From positions 186,001 to 250,000 of the forward strand of contig JAFWBM010000027.1 of the NCBI GenBank assembly GCA_017507105.1: DNA of 64,000 nucleotides. Direction: 5' to 3'. The notes under the pieces were generated by a model. The model had not been told where the DNA came from. It was given only the letters and a program-made list of their open reading frames with translations, and ran no database searches. Made by a program: the position numbers and the translations under genes. Shown here piece after piece: positions 27,751 through 36,660 of the stretch (position 1 is its first letter; the number at the start of each line of letters is the position of its first letter). The stretch comes from Bacteroidaceae bacterium. Its GTDB lineage: Bacteria; Bacteroidota; Bacteroidia; Bacteroidales; Bacteroidaceae.

Positions 27751-28386
27751 CTATTTTTGTTTGACAAATGCCACCAGACCACACTCGTAAGGATGATCGA
27801 GATAAAGCACACTAGCCATCTTTGGTCGGTGAAACAATAACCTCACAACAACAAGGAAATCACCTCCACCGGCAAGGATAAGTATCTGCGAGAAAATGAG
27901 TAGTGATAGATTTGCTGTAGCAGCAGCCACCATTCCCGGTAGAAAGCCTAACAGAATAGTCGGCATAAGCGCTCCGATTACATATTGCCATTTCTTAAGC
28001 GTTGACGAACAGGTGCAATATGGGGTAAGAGCCTTCCATATTACACCAAACTCGATAGCCTTGCGTCCTTCCGATGCAAAAATGCCAAATGTAATTCCAT
28101 GTATAAGTTCATGTAGCACTATTGCAATCAAAAGAAACAGTGTAAACAACAACGGATGTATTACCAATGTATTAACATAGGAACAACCGTTAATGACATA
28201 GTATATATATAAAAAGAGAAGGTTCAGCGGCAAAGCCAACAGAGGACCGTATATATTTGCACCTATTATCGAGAAGAAAAGATTATGCTTCTCGTAACCC
28301 TCTCTGTACATCTCGTCACACTTTTCCTCAAATCTTCTTTTGCGGCGCTCTTCAGCCTCTGTAAGCCTCCTTTCATCGTTTTTCAT
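27751..28386 (-). CDS. DUF3267 membrane protein with putative zincin motif
   Basis: 211 residues. A charged N-terminus (1-33) precedes four or five membrane helices. HELIH at 92-96 lies at the end of one helix and fits the HExxH metal site of DUF3267 proteins, proposed to be membrane metallopeptidases. Substrate unknown. It sits 7 bp after the GT2 gene and 14 bp before the RsmI-like gene in a tightly packed minus-strand operon. Confidence 0.85.
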   Translation of the reverse strand: MKNDERRLTEAEERRKRRFEEKCDEMYREGYEKHNLFFSIIGANIYGPLLALPLNLLFLYIYYVINGCSYVNTLVIHPLLFTLFLLIAIVLHELIHGITFGIFASEGRKAIEFGVIWKALTPYCTCSSTLKKWQYVIGALMPTILLGFLPGMVAAATANLSLLIFSQILILAGGGDFLVVVRLLFHRPKMASVLYLDHPYECGLVAFVKQK

Positions 28387-28393
28387 TTGTATC

Positions 28394-29416
28394 TCATTTT
28401 CTTTTCAACATGGTAAAAAATTTGCATCGGCACACATAGTATCTCCATAGGATAGAGAAACGGCTTCTCTGAGGAATATCCTCCAATATTGCAGCCTGCA
28501 TATTCCCATTCCTATCATCTTTATAATTCTCCTTTACCTGCTTAAATTCCCGACGCGCATCTATAACAGCCTTATAGTTGGCATAATCGCCCGTCAACAA
28601 AAACTTCAATGCTGCAACATAATCCAGGACCCTACGAACAAACATTACATATGCATACTCCTTATCTGGCAGATTTTTGTATAACATCAACAGATTATTC
28701 CTGAAGTTAAGAAATGTCTTACGCGGATTGTTATAGTTGAGCGTTGCACCACCCAAATGATATACCGTACTGCATGTGACAGCAACGACACGTCTTCCAC
28801 GAGCACGTATGCGCCAACACAAATCTATCTCTTCCATATGCGCAAAAAAACGTCCATCAAGCCCACCTACACTCCAATAATCTGCAGAACGTATCATAAG
28901 AGCAGCTCCTGTTGCCCAGAATATATCACACATTGTATCGTACTGGCCCAAGTCCTCTTCTATTGTGTCGAATATACGGCCACGACAATATGGATAGCCA
29001 TAACGATCTATAAAACCACCGGCTGCACCTGCATATTCAAAATGGCTTTTGCGTTTATAGTCGAGCAGTTTTGGTTGACAGGCAGAAATGGTATTATCGG
29101 ACTCCATTACGGAGAACATTGGCTCTATCCATCCCTCTGTCACCTCTACATCAGAGTTCAACAACAGATAATAGTCGGATTTGACTTGTTCGAGGGCGCG
29201 ATTATATCCCTCGGCAAAGCCATAATTCTTATCTAACTTTATCAACTGCACCTGAGGAAATTTAACCCGCATAACCTCTACTGAATTATCTGTAGAGGCA
29301 TTATCAGCTACAATAACACGTGCTATAGGAGTGCTGTTACGCAACACAATCGGCAGAAATCGTTTAAGCATCTCTGCACCATTATAATTGAGTATTACTA
29401 CAGCTATACTTTTCAT
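28394..29416 (-). CDS. Family 2 glycosyltransferase
   Basis: 340 residues. GT-A fold: VVILNYNGAEMLKRFLP at the start, VIVADNASTDNS near 35, then YYLLLNSDVEVTEGWIEPM with the metal-binding DxD equivalent (SDVEV), and HMEEIDLCWRIRARG further on, the ED-type catalytic motif of rhamnosyltransferase-like GT2 proteins. No membrane anchor. Likely adds a sugar in cell-surface polysaccharide synthesis in the cytoplasm. It is unusual that its neighbours (mtaB, DUF3267) are not glycan genes. Confidence 0.9.
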   Translation of the reverse strand: MKSIAVVILNYNGAEMLKRFLPIVLRNSTPIARVIVADNASTDNSVEVMRVKFPQVQLIKLDKNYGFAEGYNRALEQVKSDYYLLLNSDVEVTEGWIEPMFSVMESDNTISACQPKLLDYKRKSHFEYAGAAGGFIDRYGYPYCRGRIFDTIEEDLGQYDTMCDIFWATGAALMIRSADYWSVGGLDGRFFAHMEEIDLCWRIRARGRRVVAVTCSTVYHLGGATLNYNNPRKTFLNFRNNLLMLYKNLPDKEYAYVMFVRRVLDYVAALKFLLTGDYANYKAVIDARREFKQVKENYKDDRNGNMQAAILEDIPQRSRFSILWRYYVCRCKFFTMLKRK

Positions 29417-29423
29417 AGTGGAG

Positions 29424-30752
29424 TTAAAGTACCTCTAATATCTCATCAACCGTAAGTGCCGATTTGTCATCATTGAAATCACCTAGACGTACCTTCACCA
29501 AACGGTTTACAAGGCTCTTTTCGTTTTTATACTCGGCACGGATATAATTCTCGGTAAAACCACTCATGGTAATTCCCGGACGAGGTTTCTCGAACAAGAC
29601 TATCGCCTCCCTGCCTATATGACGTTCATAGAAAGATATACGTTTTTCTTCACTTAACGATATCAACATCTGGCTGCGACGATGTTTCTCGGCAGGCGAC
29701 ACCTTACCCTCGATATTCAAGGCTCTTGTTCCCGGGCGTTCCGAGTAACTGAACACATGCAGTTGGGATATATCAAGGCTTTTGATGAAATTATAAGCCT
29801 CTTCGAACAATTCTTCTGTCTCGCCACGTGTTCCGACAATAACATCCACTCCAATGAATGCATCGGGGAATACCCTGCGGACAGTTGCAATCTTTTGGGC
29901 AAAGAATGATGTATCGTAACGTCGATGCATCAACTTGAGCACATGGTCGCTACCAGCCTGCAAAGGTATATGGAGGTGAGGCATAAAACTGCGCGAATGT
30001 GCCATATACTCTATTATTTCATCTGTTATGAGGTTGGGCTCAATAGAGGATATACGATAACGCTCAATACCCTCCACTCCATCTAAGGCCTTTATCAATG
30101 AGATAAAGCTCTCACCTGTAGACTTGCCGAAATCTCCTATATTAACACCGGTAATTACAATCTCCTTGCCACCTTCATCGGCTGCCATGCGTGCTTGAGC
30201 AACAAGTGACTCCACACTTGGATTTCGGCTGCGTCCTCGGGCAAACGGGATTGTACAGTAGGTACAGAAATAGTCACATCCATCTTGTACCTTAAGGAAA
30301 TAACGTGTTCTGTCACCGCGCGAACATGATGGTACAAACGTGCGGACATCCTTGGAAGGTTGTGCATACCACTCTCCCTCGTTCTTTTTGTCCAGATTGC
30401 CCAAATGCTGCAATATCTCGCCCTTGCGGTCTATACCCAGCACAACATCCACACCCAACTCTTGCGCAAGTTTCTGTGGCGATAACTGTGCATAGCAACC
30501 CGTTACAACAACATATGCTCCGGGATGTGTACGCACCAGTTTATGTATTGCCTGGCGACATTTCTTCTCAGCCTCTTGAGTAACAGCACAGCTATTTACA
30601 ATGCAGATATCAGCATGCTCGCCACGACGAGCTGTACGTATGCCGGCCTCTTGCAATGTTCGTTCTATTGTTGCAGTCTCCGAAAAATTCAATTTGCAGC
30701 CAAGTGTATAATAAACAGCTTTCTTATCCTTGAATATAGTTTTATCAATCAT
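29424..30752 (-). CDS. mtaB: tRNA t6A37 methylthiotransferase MtaB
   Basis: 442 residues. N-terminal methylthiotransferase domain with Cys19 (TLGCKLNFSE), a second Cys in CIVNSCAVTQ and a third in EKKCRQ binding the auxiliary 4Fe-4S cluster; radical SAM motif CDYFCTYC (CxxxCxxC); C-terminal TRAM domain. The enzyme converts t6A to ms2t6A at position 37 of ANN-decoding tRNAs. MtaB-type order and lack of RimO features favour MtaB over MiaB/RimO. First gene of the mtaB-GT2-DUF3267-RsmI-like-NhaC run. Confidence 0.92.
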   Translation of the reverse strand: MIDKTIFKDKKAVYYTLGCKLNFSETATIERTLQEAGIRTARRGEHADICIVNSCAVTQEAEKKCRQAIHKLVRTHPGAYVVVTGCYAQLSPQKLAQELGVDVVLGIDRKGEILQHLGNLDKKNEGEWYAQPSKDVRTFVPSCSRGDRTRYFLKVQDGCDYFCTYCTIPFARGRSRNPSVESLVAQARMAADEGGKEIVITGVNIGDFGKSTGESFISLIKALDGVEGIERYRISSIEPNLITDEIIEYMAHSRSFMPHLHIPLQAGSDHVLKLMHRRYDTSFFAQKIATVRRVFPDAFIGVDVIVGTRGETEELFEEAYNFIKSLDISQLHVFSYSERPGTRALNIEGKVSPAEKHRRSQMLISLSEEKRISFYERHIGREAIVLFEKPRPGITMSGFTENYIRAEYKNEKSLVNRLVKVRLGDFNDDKSALTVDEILEVL

Positions 30753-31016
30753 CGGTTTATCTCAAAGAATCAATTTGCGAAATTAGTATCTTTTTTCGAA
30801 TTATCGGGTATTTATTGTCATAAAATAATCATTAGATAAAGTAGGAAACAGTGCGTGAAAACATATGTACACCGTTTTGGCAAGAATTTTTTATTTACAT
30901 CCGATCAGATTTATTACATAATATCACGAACCAAACAAAAAGGCATTTGTTATATAGAAGAGATTGAGACCCTATCTCTACACCATTATTAGATATACTG
31001 TATAAACAGATGAGTT

Positions 31017-31343
31017 ATGGAAAATATAAAAAGTTACCTTCATCTTATCAAGGGATATGATTACACCGGTAATTATCCTGTTATAATAGATTTCTATGCA
31101 TCGTGGTGTGGACCATGCAAAGCACTCGCTCCGCTTTTGGAGAGAATAGCCCATGAGTATGACGGTGTATTGAAAGTGATAAAATTCGACATTGACAAAA
31201 ACGAGGCTATTGCCGATGCTGCCTCCATACGCTCGGTTCCCACCCTATTCTTCGTAGACATAGACGGTAACATAAAAAGACATGTAGGCAGCGTACCATA
31301 TGACGAACTGAAAAGGATGGCACAGGAACTTATAAAGAGATAA
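31017..31343 (+). CDS. Thioredoxin
   Basis: 108 residues, the classic single-domain length. FYASWCGPCKALAPLLERIA carries the CGPC active site (Cys31, Cys34), with SVPTLFF (cis-Pro) and the final GSVPYDELKRM segment. No signal peptide, so cytoplasmic dithiol reductant for peroxiredoxins, ribonucleotide reductase or similar. The 264-bp upstream gap contains a TTGGCA-type motif at 30877-30893 that is weaker than those of groES and cbpA. Confidence 0.93.
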   Translation: MENIKSYLHLIKGYDYTGNYPVIIDFYASWCGPCKALAPLLERIAHEYDGVLKVIKFDIDKNEAIADAASIRSVPTLFFVDIDGNIKRHVGSVPYDELKRMAQELIKR

Positions 31344-31393
31344 GATACAAAAGCTATCATACATTTTTATTTCAAAATAAACAGATTGCTATA

Positions 31394-32476
31394 ATGAACA
31401 GACTCACAAGCAGAATCCTTATTGGATGTACAGCACTATGTGGATGCAACTTGGCATCTATGGCATGCACCGGAATATCCCTGACAGCAAAAGATGGCAG
31501 TTATATACAGGCACGAACCATCGAAAATGCCAACACCAAGTTGCAGAGTGAATATGTTATCATTCCACGCGGTCATAGGATGACATCTTATACCCCAACA
31601 GCAAAAAACGGAATGACATTTACGGCTAAGTATGGTGTTGTGGGGCTCTCTGTCGTTCAGAAGGAATTTATAGCCGAAGGTATAAACGAAGCCGGACTCT
31701 CAACCGGACTTTTCTTTTTTCCACGCTATGGTTCTTATAAACCGTATGATGAGAAAGATAGCGACAGATGTGTAGGAGACCTTGAACTTAACACATGGAT
31801 GCTTACACAGTTTGCCAATGTTGATGAAGTTATAAAAGCCATCACGTCGGGGAAAGTTGATGTTATTGGACTTGACAAGGAGGCTGTTGTTCATTACAGA
31901 ATAGGTGACAAGAGCGGAAGGCAGGTTGTGCTTGAGTTTGTTGAGGGATTCCCTTATTTCTACGAAAACACGGTGGGGGTACTCACTAACTCACCGGGAT
32001 TTGAATGGCATATTGACAATCTGAATAATTATATAAATTTATATAGTGGAGATGCCCCCGACCACACACTGGGCAGAAATATGCTGAAACCATTTGGAGG
32101 TAACTCGGGTTTCCTGGGACTTCCAGGTGATGCCACACCCCCTTCACGTTTTGTGCGTGCAGCTTTCTTTTGCAATACAGCTCCACAGATGGCCAATGGA
32201 TTCACAACTGTAACACAATCTTTCCATCTGCTAAACAACTTCGACATTCCAATTGGAATAGAGCACAAAAAGGATAGTATTCCCGACATGCCAAGTGCAA
32301 CCCAATGGACATCATCAATAGACCTTACAAATGGAAAAGTATACTATAAGACCGCCTATAACAACAGTATACGATGTATAGACCTTAATAGCATAGATTT
32401 CATGAATGTGAAGTACCAATGGGCTCCACTCGACAAGGAGCAGATACAGCCTGTTGAAAACATCCACATCATGTAG
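31394..32476 (+). CDS. Secreted linear amide C-N hydrolase (bile salt hydrolase / penicillin V acylase family)
   Basis: 360 residues. An N-terminal signal (1-24) precedes Cys25 in MACTGISL, which after cleavage would be the N-terminal nucleophile. ARTIEN places Arg41 sixteen residues on, as in bile salt hydrolases, with Glu44 where Gram-positive enzymes have Asp. NSPGFEWHIDNLNNY contains the conserved Asn, and TPPSRFVRAAFF the conserved Arg. The family hydrolyses conjugated bile salts, penicillin V or acyl-homoserine lactones. A periplasmic location suits a gut Bacteroidales; substrate not decidable. Confidence 0.88.
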   Translation: MNRLTSRILIGCTALCGCNLASMACTGISLTAKDGSYIQARTIENANTKLQSEYVIIPRGHRMTSYTPTAKNGMTFTAKYGVVGLSVVQKEFIAEGINEAGLSTGLFFFPRYGSYKPYDEKDSDRCVGDLELNTWMLTQFANVDEVIKAITSGKVDVIGLDKEAVVHYRIGDKSGRQVVLEFVEGFPYFYENTVGVLTNSPGFEWHIDNLNNYINLYSGDAPDHTLGRNMLKPFGGNSGFLGLPGDATPPSRFVRAAFFCNTAPQMANGFTTVTQSFHLLNNFDIPIGIEHKKDSIPDMPSATQWTSSIDLTNGKVYYKTAYNNSIRCIDLNSIDFMNVKYQWAPLDKEQIQPVENIHIM

Positions 32477-32508
32477 AGCATATATACTTTGTTGTTACTT
32501 TTCAAACC

Positions 32509-32544
32509 AACTATGACGAGCCTATATTAAAGCTCGTCATAGTT
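32509..32544 (+). terminator. Terminator after the bile-salt-hydrolase-like gene
   Basis: 13-nt perfect arms (32509-32521, 32532-32544) with a 10-nt loop, 32 bp after the stop. Confidence 0.75.
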
Positions 32545-32622
32545 GTATATAAATGCAGGAAACAATGAAAAATTCCCACTAACAGATTGTATGCCTTATA
32601 ATGTAGTATAAGAGATTTTCAC

Positions 32623-32630
32623 TAACTTTG
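32623..32630 (+). promoter_or_regulatory. -7 promoter element of the EamA transporter gene
   Basis: TAACTTTG matches TAnnTTTG, 70 bp before the ATG and downstream of a terminator. No -33 TTTG at standard distance. Confidence 0.45.
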
Positions 32631-32699
32631 CATCCGAAAAATATGGTTGACCTTATACAAAAATCTGTATAATGATACCTGAAAAAAGAAGATGACAAA

Positions 32700-33620
32700 A
32701 TGAACGAGGAGAGAAAAAGTATATTCCAGCAACCAATGTGGGTCTCAATCTTTGCGCTCACGGCAGCCATTGCATGGGAATGGGCCTACCCACTTATAAA
32801 GTTAGGATTCGACGAGTTCGGAATAACAAAGGATATGACCGGTAGCAAGATGTTGTTTGCCGGAATAAGGTTTGCAATTTCGGGTTTCATTATTTTATCC
32901 ATTGCAACTTTAACAAAAAGAACTCTTAAGGTATCAACACAGCATGGATGGAGCTATATATTGATTTTTGCTCTTCTTAATACTACCCTGCACTACACAT
33001 TCTTTTATATCGGACTATCGCACAGCGAAGGAGCCAGAGCAGCTATCTTGAACTCCTTAGGTGTATTTCTGCTAGTTCTGCTTGCATGCCTTTTTTACAA
33101 AAGTGACAAACTCACCATGCGCAAAATTATTGGTTGCGGCATTGGATTTACTGGAATATTGGCACTAAACCTGGGAAATGATGGAGGAAACGGATTCAAC
33201 TTTCTTGGCGACGGAATGATTATACTGAACACTATATGCTCGGCTTTTGCCGGCATCATGACACGACGTCTAGGAAACTACGCCGATGTATTCACCGCTA
33301 CCGGATATAGTCTTGCAATAGGAGGAATAATGCTTATTGTTCCGGGAATGTTTCTGGGAGGTACAATGCCGGTTGTAACCTTTAGTGGAATATCCATTCT
33401 GATGTCACTTGTAGGAATCTCTACTCTGGGATTCACACTATACAACAAACTGCTCACCTGCAACCCGGTGGGCAAGATTGCAATATTCAATTCACTTATC
33501 CCGATAGTGGGAGCTGTCACATCATCTTTGTGCCTTGATGAGCCTTTCTATTGGAAATATCTGTTAGCTGCTATATTAGCAACAACAGGTATCTATATCA
33601 TCAATAAGGGAAAAGGATAA
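32700..33620 (+). CDS. EamA/DMT family transporter
   Basis: 306 residues with ten predicted helices in two EamA repeats (about 13-145 and 165-300). AITAAIAWE-like first helix, YIGLSHSEGARAAILNSLGVF at the end of the first repeat and GISTLGFTLYNKLLTCNPVGKIAIFNSLIPIVG motifs in the second fit drug/metabolite exporters of the inner membrane. Substrate unknown. Own promoter (32623) and a convergent terminator at its end, so monocistronic. Confidence 0.9.
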   Translation: MNEERKSIFQQPMWVSIFALTAAIAWEWAYPLIKLGFDEFGITKDMTGSKMLFAGIRFAISGFIILSIATLTKRTLKVSTQHGWSYILIFALLNTTLHYTFFYIGLSHSEGARAAILNSLGVFLLVLLACLFYKSDKLTMRKIIGCGIGFTGILALNLGNDGGNGFNFLGDGMIILNTICSAFAGIMTRRLGNYADVFTATGYSLAIGGIMLIVPGMFLGGTMPVVTFSGISILMSLVGISTLGFTLYNKLLTCNPVGKIAIFNSLIPIVGAVTSSLCLDEPFYWKYLLAAILATTGIYIINKGKG

Positions 33621-33637
33621 TACAGATACCTGTTGTT
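33581..33637. terminator. Terminator stem overlapping the EamA gene 3' end
   Basis: 14-nt perfect arms at 33581-33594 (inside the coding sequence) and 33624-33637 (after the stop), loop 29 nt, just before the convergent Smr gene. Confidence 0.55.
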
Positions 33638-33647
33638 AAAGAATTAA

Positions 33648-34727
33648 TTATTTTATAATAACCATAGTTGCTCCAAAGCCATATTTCTGGAACGAAGCAT
33701 CTTGATATAGGCAACGAGGATATTTACGTTTCAGTTCTTGCATTATGGCATTACGCAAAACGCCCTCGCCCTTGCCATGAATAAAGACGATCTTTTTTCC
33801 TTTCTCTTTTATATGTGCATTGAGAGTATTGCGCACAACCTCCATCTGATGGTTTAGAATATCAAAAGCATTCAGTCCGGCAGTAGTATCAAGCAGATTA
33901 TCGGCATGTAGGTCGACCTCGAGAATCTCGTCGCTCTTAGCAATCTTGGGCTGTGACACCTGACGGTTGTTCTCACCTTTTTTCTTTTCAAGAATAACAC
34001 GCTGTATCTCGGCGGCATCGGTAAAAATCTCTTTTACAGGTTTATCATCAACTACAAGGTCATATATAAGCGCACCCTCTTCGAAAAAGGGATTCTCGCG
34101 GAACAGATGCAGTTTATAAAACTTCACTGTATCAATACGTCTTTCGATATTCATCGATGGTTTTAGAACAAAGTGCTTATCCTGTTTATATGGCAATATC
34201 TGTACACACACATGTTCCATCTCGTTGAGTTCTTCGCGTCCGAACTCCTCGATAAACTGTTTGCTATTAGGCTCCAGAAGTCCGTTGCCACGCACACGCC
34301 ATGAACGTCCCTCGGCCGAAGAATAGGCAAAATATATCCAATAGTTACTATCGTTTATGATATATGCCTCGAAACGTGAGTTGGACATCGAATGTTCATC
34401 CATAGGCAGATAGGCAAGCATTATATTCAAGCGTTCGCCTTCGGGACGTTCCATCGGACGAAAAGAGACAATAGGAGTACTATCCTCTTCATCCTCTACT
34501 ACGACCTTAGCTGCAGTGGGTTTACGTTTTAACGGTTCCTCCTTAGGTGCAAGAGTTTTCTTCTGGAAATTATACTCGTTTGTATCTATTGCAACGCACT
34601 CGCGTATAGGCATAGGAATCTCGAAACCATCCTCTCCCTCCACTATTATAGTATCCTTACCACGAAAGGCTGTGATGATACCACCACCTGTCTCATGTAT
34701 GAATCTTACTTTATCTCCTATCTTCAT
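33648..34727 (-). CDS. DUF2027 and Smr domain protein
   Basis: 359 residues. N-terminal small beta domain (1-55, MKIGDKVRFIHETGGGIITA), a central DUF2027 beta domain (about 90-255), a Lys-rich linker, and a C-terminal Smr domain (about 285-359) with EVDLH and IVFIHGKGEGVLRNAI, the DxH and HGxG signatures. Smr domains act as nicking endonucleases or RNA-binding/cleaving modules, as in MutS2; here no MutS ATPase is attached. Bacteroidota-specific architecture, biological role unknown. Follows the Nudix gene by 56 bp. Confidence 0.88.
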   Translation of the reverse strand: MKIGDKVRFIHETGGGIITAFRGKDTIIVEGEDGFEIPMPIRECVAIDTNEYNFQKKTLAPKEEPLKRKPTAAKVVVEDEEDSTPIVSFRPMERPEGERLNIMLAYLPMDEHSMSNSRFEAYIINDSNYWIYFAYSSAEGRSWRVRGNGLLEPNSKQFIEEFGREELNEMEHVCVQILPYKQDKHFVLKPSMNIERRIDTVKFYKLHLFRENPFFEEGALIYDLVVDDKPVKEIFTDAAEIQRVILEKKKGENNRQVSQPKIAKSDEILEVDLHADNLLDTTAGLNAFDILNHQMEVVRNTLNAHIKEKGKKIVFIHGKGEGVLRNAIMQELKRKYPRCLYQDASFQKYGFGATMVIIK

Positions 34728-34783
34728 AATTGTATATTATAATCTAAAATATTCTTTAAAATGATATCTTTTATATTAAATTT

Positions 34784-35296
34784 TCAGAAATTCAACTTTA
34801 TAAATTCCTGTTCGAAGTTCGGGGTTAGAATACCGTTACCAATGGAAGTACGAACCTCATCCAGCGTCCAAAAACGTCCGCCATCGAGTTCATCACTTGG
34901 ATTTACCTCACCATTGTAACGTGCACTATAGACATATATAAGTTCTCTTTCACGTTCGCTCTCAAAAACGTATTTAATAAGGAACTTAGGTTCTATAGAT
35001 TCAATACCCAACTCCTCGCGCACCTCACGATGTAGTGCACTGTTTATATCCTCGCCAAAATCTACATGACCACCTACAGCCGTATCCCATTTGCCGGGCT
35101 GTATATCTTTCCATATAGGACGTTGCTGCAGATAGATTCTACCCTGCTCGTCAAACAGATGCAGATGCACAACCGGATGTAATATCTTGCTTCCATTATG
35201 ACACTCGCCACGTGTAGCCGACCCAAGAATATTACCCTCTTCGTCTACAACCGGAATAATCTCGGCACTATTATCGCTTTTCACTATTTGAGACAT
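34784..35296 (-). CDS. Nudix hydrolase
   Basis: 170 residues. The Nudix box is complete: GGHVDFGEDINSALHREVRE followed by ELGI, giving Gx5Ex7REUxEExGU. An N-terminal strand region with IIPVVDEEGNILGSATRGECH resembles the YfcD/isopentenyl-diphosphate-isomerase-like branch. It hydrolyses a nucleoside diphosphate linked to another moiety; the exact substrate cannot be inferred. First gene of a two-gene minus-strand unit with the Smr protein. Confidence 0.92.
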   Translation of the reverse strand: MSQIVKSDNSAEIIPVVDEEGNILGSATRGECHNGSKILHPVVHLHLFDEQGRIYLQQRPIWKDIQPGKWDTAVGGHVDFGEDINSALHREVREELGIESIEPKFLIKYVFESERERELIYVYSARYNGEVNPSDELDGGRFWTLDEVRTSIGNGILTPNFEQEFIKLNF

Positions 35297-35593
35297 ACAG
35301 ACCTTACTATAATTGAATATTCAACTTACAGAAGTGTACATTTACATAAATGGTATTTATAAAAAAATACCGTATAATTTGTCAACTTCTACACATACTG
35401 AGAAATTTATTTCCCAATATGTGCAAAGTTAATATTTTTCTATGATTTAATAGCCGGTTAAATAAACAATTAATTATGGCTAGCCTCAATCACTAAAACC
35501 ATTAAAAGTGGCTGAGTATATTATCATAATTCAATAGGTAAAAGTAAAGTGCACCCATTATTTTTACATATTATCAAAAAAATCTCAAATTTA

Positions 35594-35624
35594 TTTGCAG
35601 ATTCAAAAAGTAGTAATACATTTG
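35594..35624 (+). promoter_or_regulatory. Consensus promoter of the PadR/membrane-protein operon
   Basis: TTTG (35594-35597), 19 bp, TACATTTG (35617-35624); ATG 40 bp downstream. The remaining sequence of the 35297-35664 gap is AT-rich with no other feature I can support. Confidence 0.7.
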
Positions 35625-35664
35625 CATTATACAAGTTGTTTAATACATAAAGAATACTACAAGT

Positions 35665-36027
35665 ATGGAGAACGATGTAATGATAACAGAACTGCTAAAT
35701 GCGTGGGAAGAGACCTACAAAAAAGGGCAACTAACCTTCTGGGTATTTCTATCTCTGAAAGAGAACAATAAATGTGTAGAAGAGATAAAAGAGTTTGTTG
35801 AGAAGATGTCGGAGGGTTCGATGTCTTGCGAAGAGCAAAGTCTGTACAGAAATTTGCGAAAGTTCCTTAATTTAGGCATTGTCGCATATGATAGTAAGCG
35901 TGTCAGCAAGGGTCCTGATAGAAAATACTACTATCTGACAGAGCTTGGTAAGGAGTTGTTTCAGCACTTTGTTGAACGTAACATCAAGATATTTACAAAA
36001 GAATCCATTATAAACCTTTTAAATTAG
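35665..36027 (+). CDS. PadR-family transcriptional regulator
   Basis: 120 residues. Winged-helix of the PadR type: SLKENNKCVEEIKEF helix, SEGSMSCEEQSLYRNLRKFLNLGIVAY recognition region and DRKYYYLTELGKELF wing, with a C-terminal helix for dimerisation. PadR regulators are usually repressors that sense small molecules and control an adjacent membrane or transport gene. The membrane protein gene 6 bp downstream is the obvious target, through autoregulation of the promoter at 35594. Confidence 0.85.
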   Translation: MENDVMITELLNAWEETYKKGQLTFWVFLSLKENNKCVEEIKEFVEKMSEGSMSCEEQSLYRNLRKFLNLGIVAYDSKRVSKGPDRKYYYLTELGKELFQHFVERNIKIFTKESIINLLN

Positions 36028-36033
36028 TAAGTT

Positions 36034-36447
36034 ATGAAAGCATTGACAATCAGATTGGGACAGTTTGCAATTTGCGCATTAGTTTTGACAGTGTTATTCC
36101 GATATGCTCTAAACTTATCCATTGAGGCGAACAGTGTTGTTGGAACAACTACCTGCTCCATTGTATATGGATGTTTAATATTTCTTATCGGCTGGAATTT
36201 CGGAACGAAAGACGCCAAGGAGAATGAGGTGCACGACATTGGTTTCAGATACCATTTAGTGACCTATATTTTTTCTATTGGTACTGGATACGGCGTTCAT
36301 TATTTGGGATGGAATGCGGAGAGCCTCCGAGCAATGACCATTACGGCAATCTCTTGGGGAATAGGTCTTCTCATTCATTTTATCTTCTATCTTATCGAAC
36401 AACGCAAGACAATAAAAGGATACGCCAAGGAGGAGATCTTCCAATAA
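36034..36447 (+). CDS. Four-helix membrane protein paired with PadR regulator
   Basis: 137 residues with four predicted membrane helices (about 7-27, 33-55, 68-88, 98-123) and short loops; C-terminal basic tail. I do not recognise a family. The 6-bp spacing to the PadR gene and the shared promoter indicate one operon. By analogy with other PadR pairs it may be a small envelope-stress or drug-response protein, but this is inference. Confidence 0.7.
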   Translation: MKALTIRLGQFAICALVLTVLFRYALNLSIEANSVVGTTTCSIVYGCLIFLIGWNFGTKDAKENEVHDIGFRYHLVTYIFSIGTGYGVHYLGWNAESLRAMTITAISWGIGLLIHFIFYLIEQRKTIKGYAKEEIFQ

Positions 36448-36501
36448 ATGACAATGGCGACTACTCATATGAGCGGTCGTCACTGTTATATTATTTGTCA
36501 T

Positions 36502-36639
36502 TTATTTGATTTCTCTTATCCTTGATGGATTTCGATTTGCTCTCCTGTCCTTTGCCGCCTGCTCTTTAAGCCTTGCATGTTCGGCAAGGGCGGATTGCTT
36601 ACAAACGGCCTCTCCGTAGATCTCTACATCCTCGCGCAT
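36502..36639 (-). CDS. Possible 45-residue protein or gene remnant
   Basis: ATG at 36639, stop at 36502, with an in-frame stop immediately before the ATG. The peptide is Glu/Lys/Arg/Ala-rich and helical (QSALAEHARLKEQAAKDRR). Its GC content is visibly higher than flanking DNA, suggesting it is either a real small gene or the end of a lost acquired gene. No family recognised. It lies in the 213-bp gap between the PadR-linked gene and a convergent lipoprotein. Confidence 0.3.
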   Translation of the reverse strand: MREDVEIYGEAVCKQSALAEHARLKEQAAKDRRANRNPSRIREIK

Positions 36640-36660
36640 TTACTCAATCTTCTAGTCATT

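Noticed and set aside
30955-30980. Short hairpin upstream of the thioredoxin gene as a regulatory element
   Set aside because: Only six base pairs with a 9-nt loop; expected by chance in AT-rich DNA.
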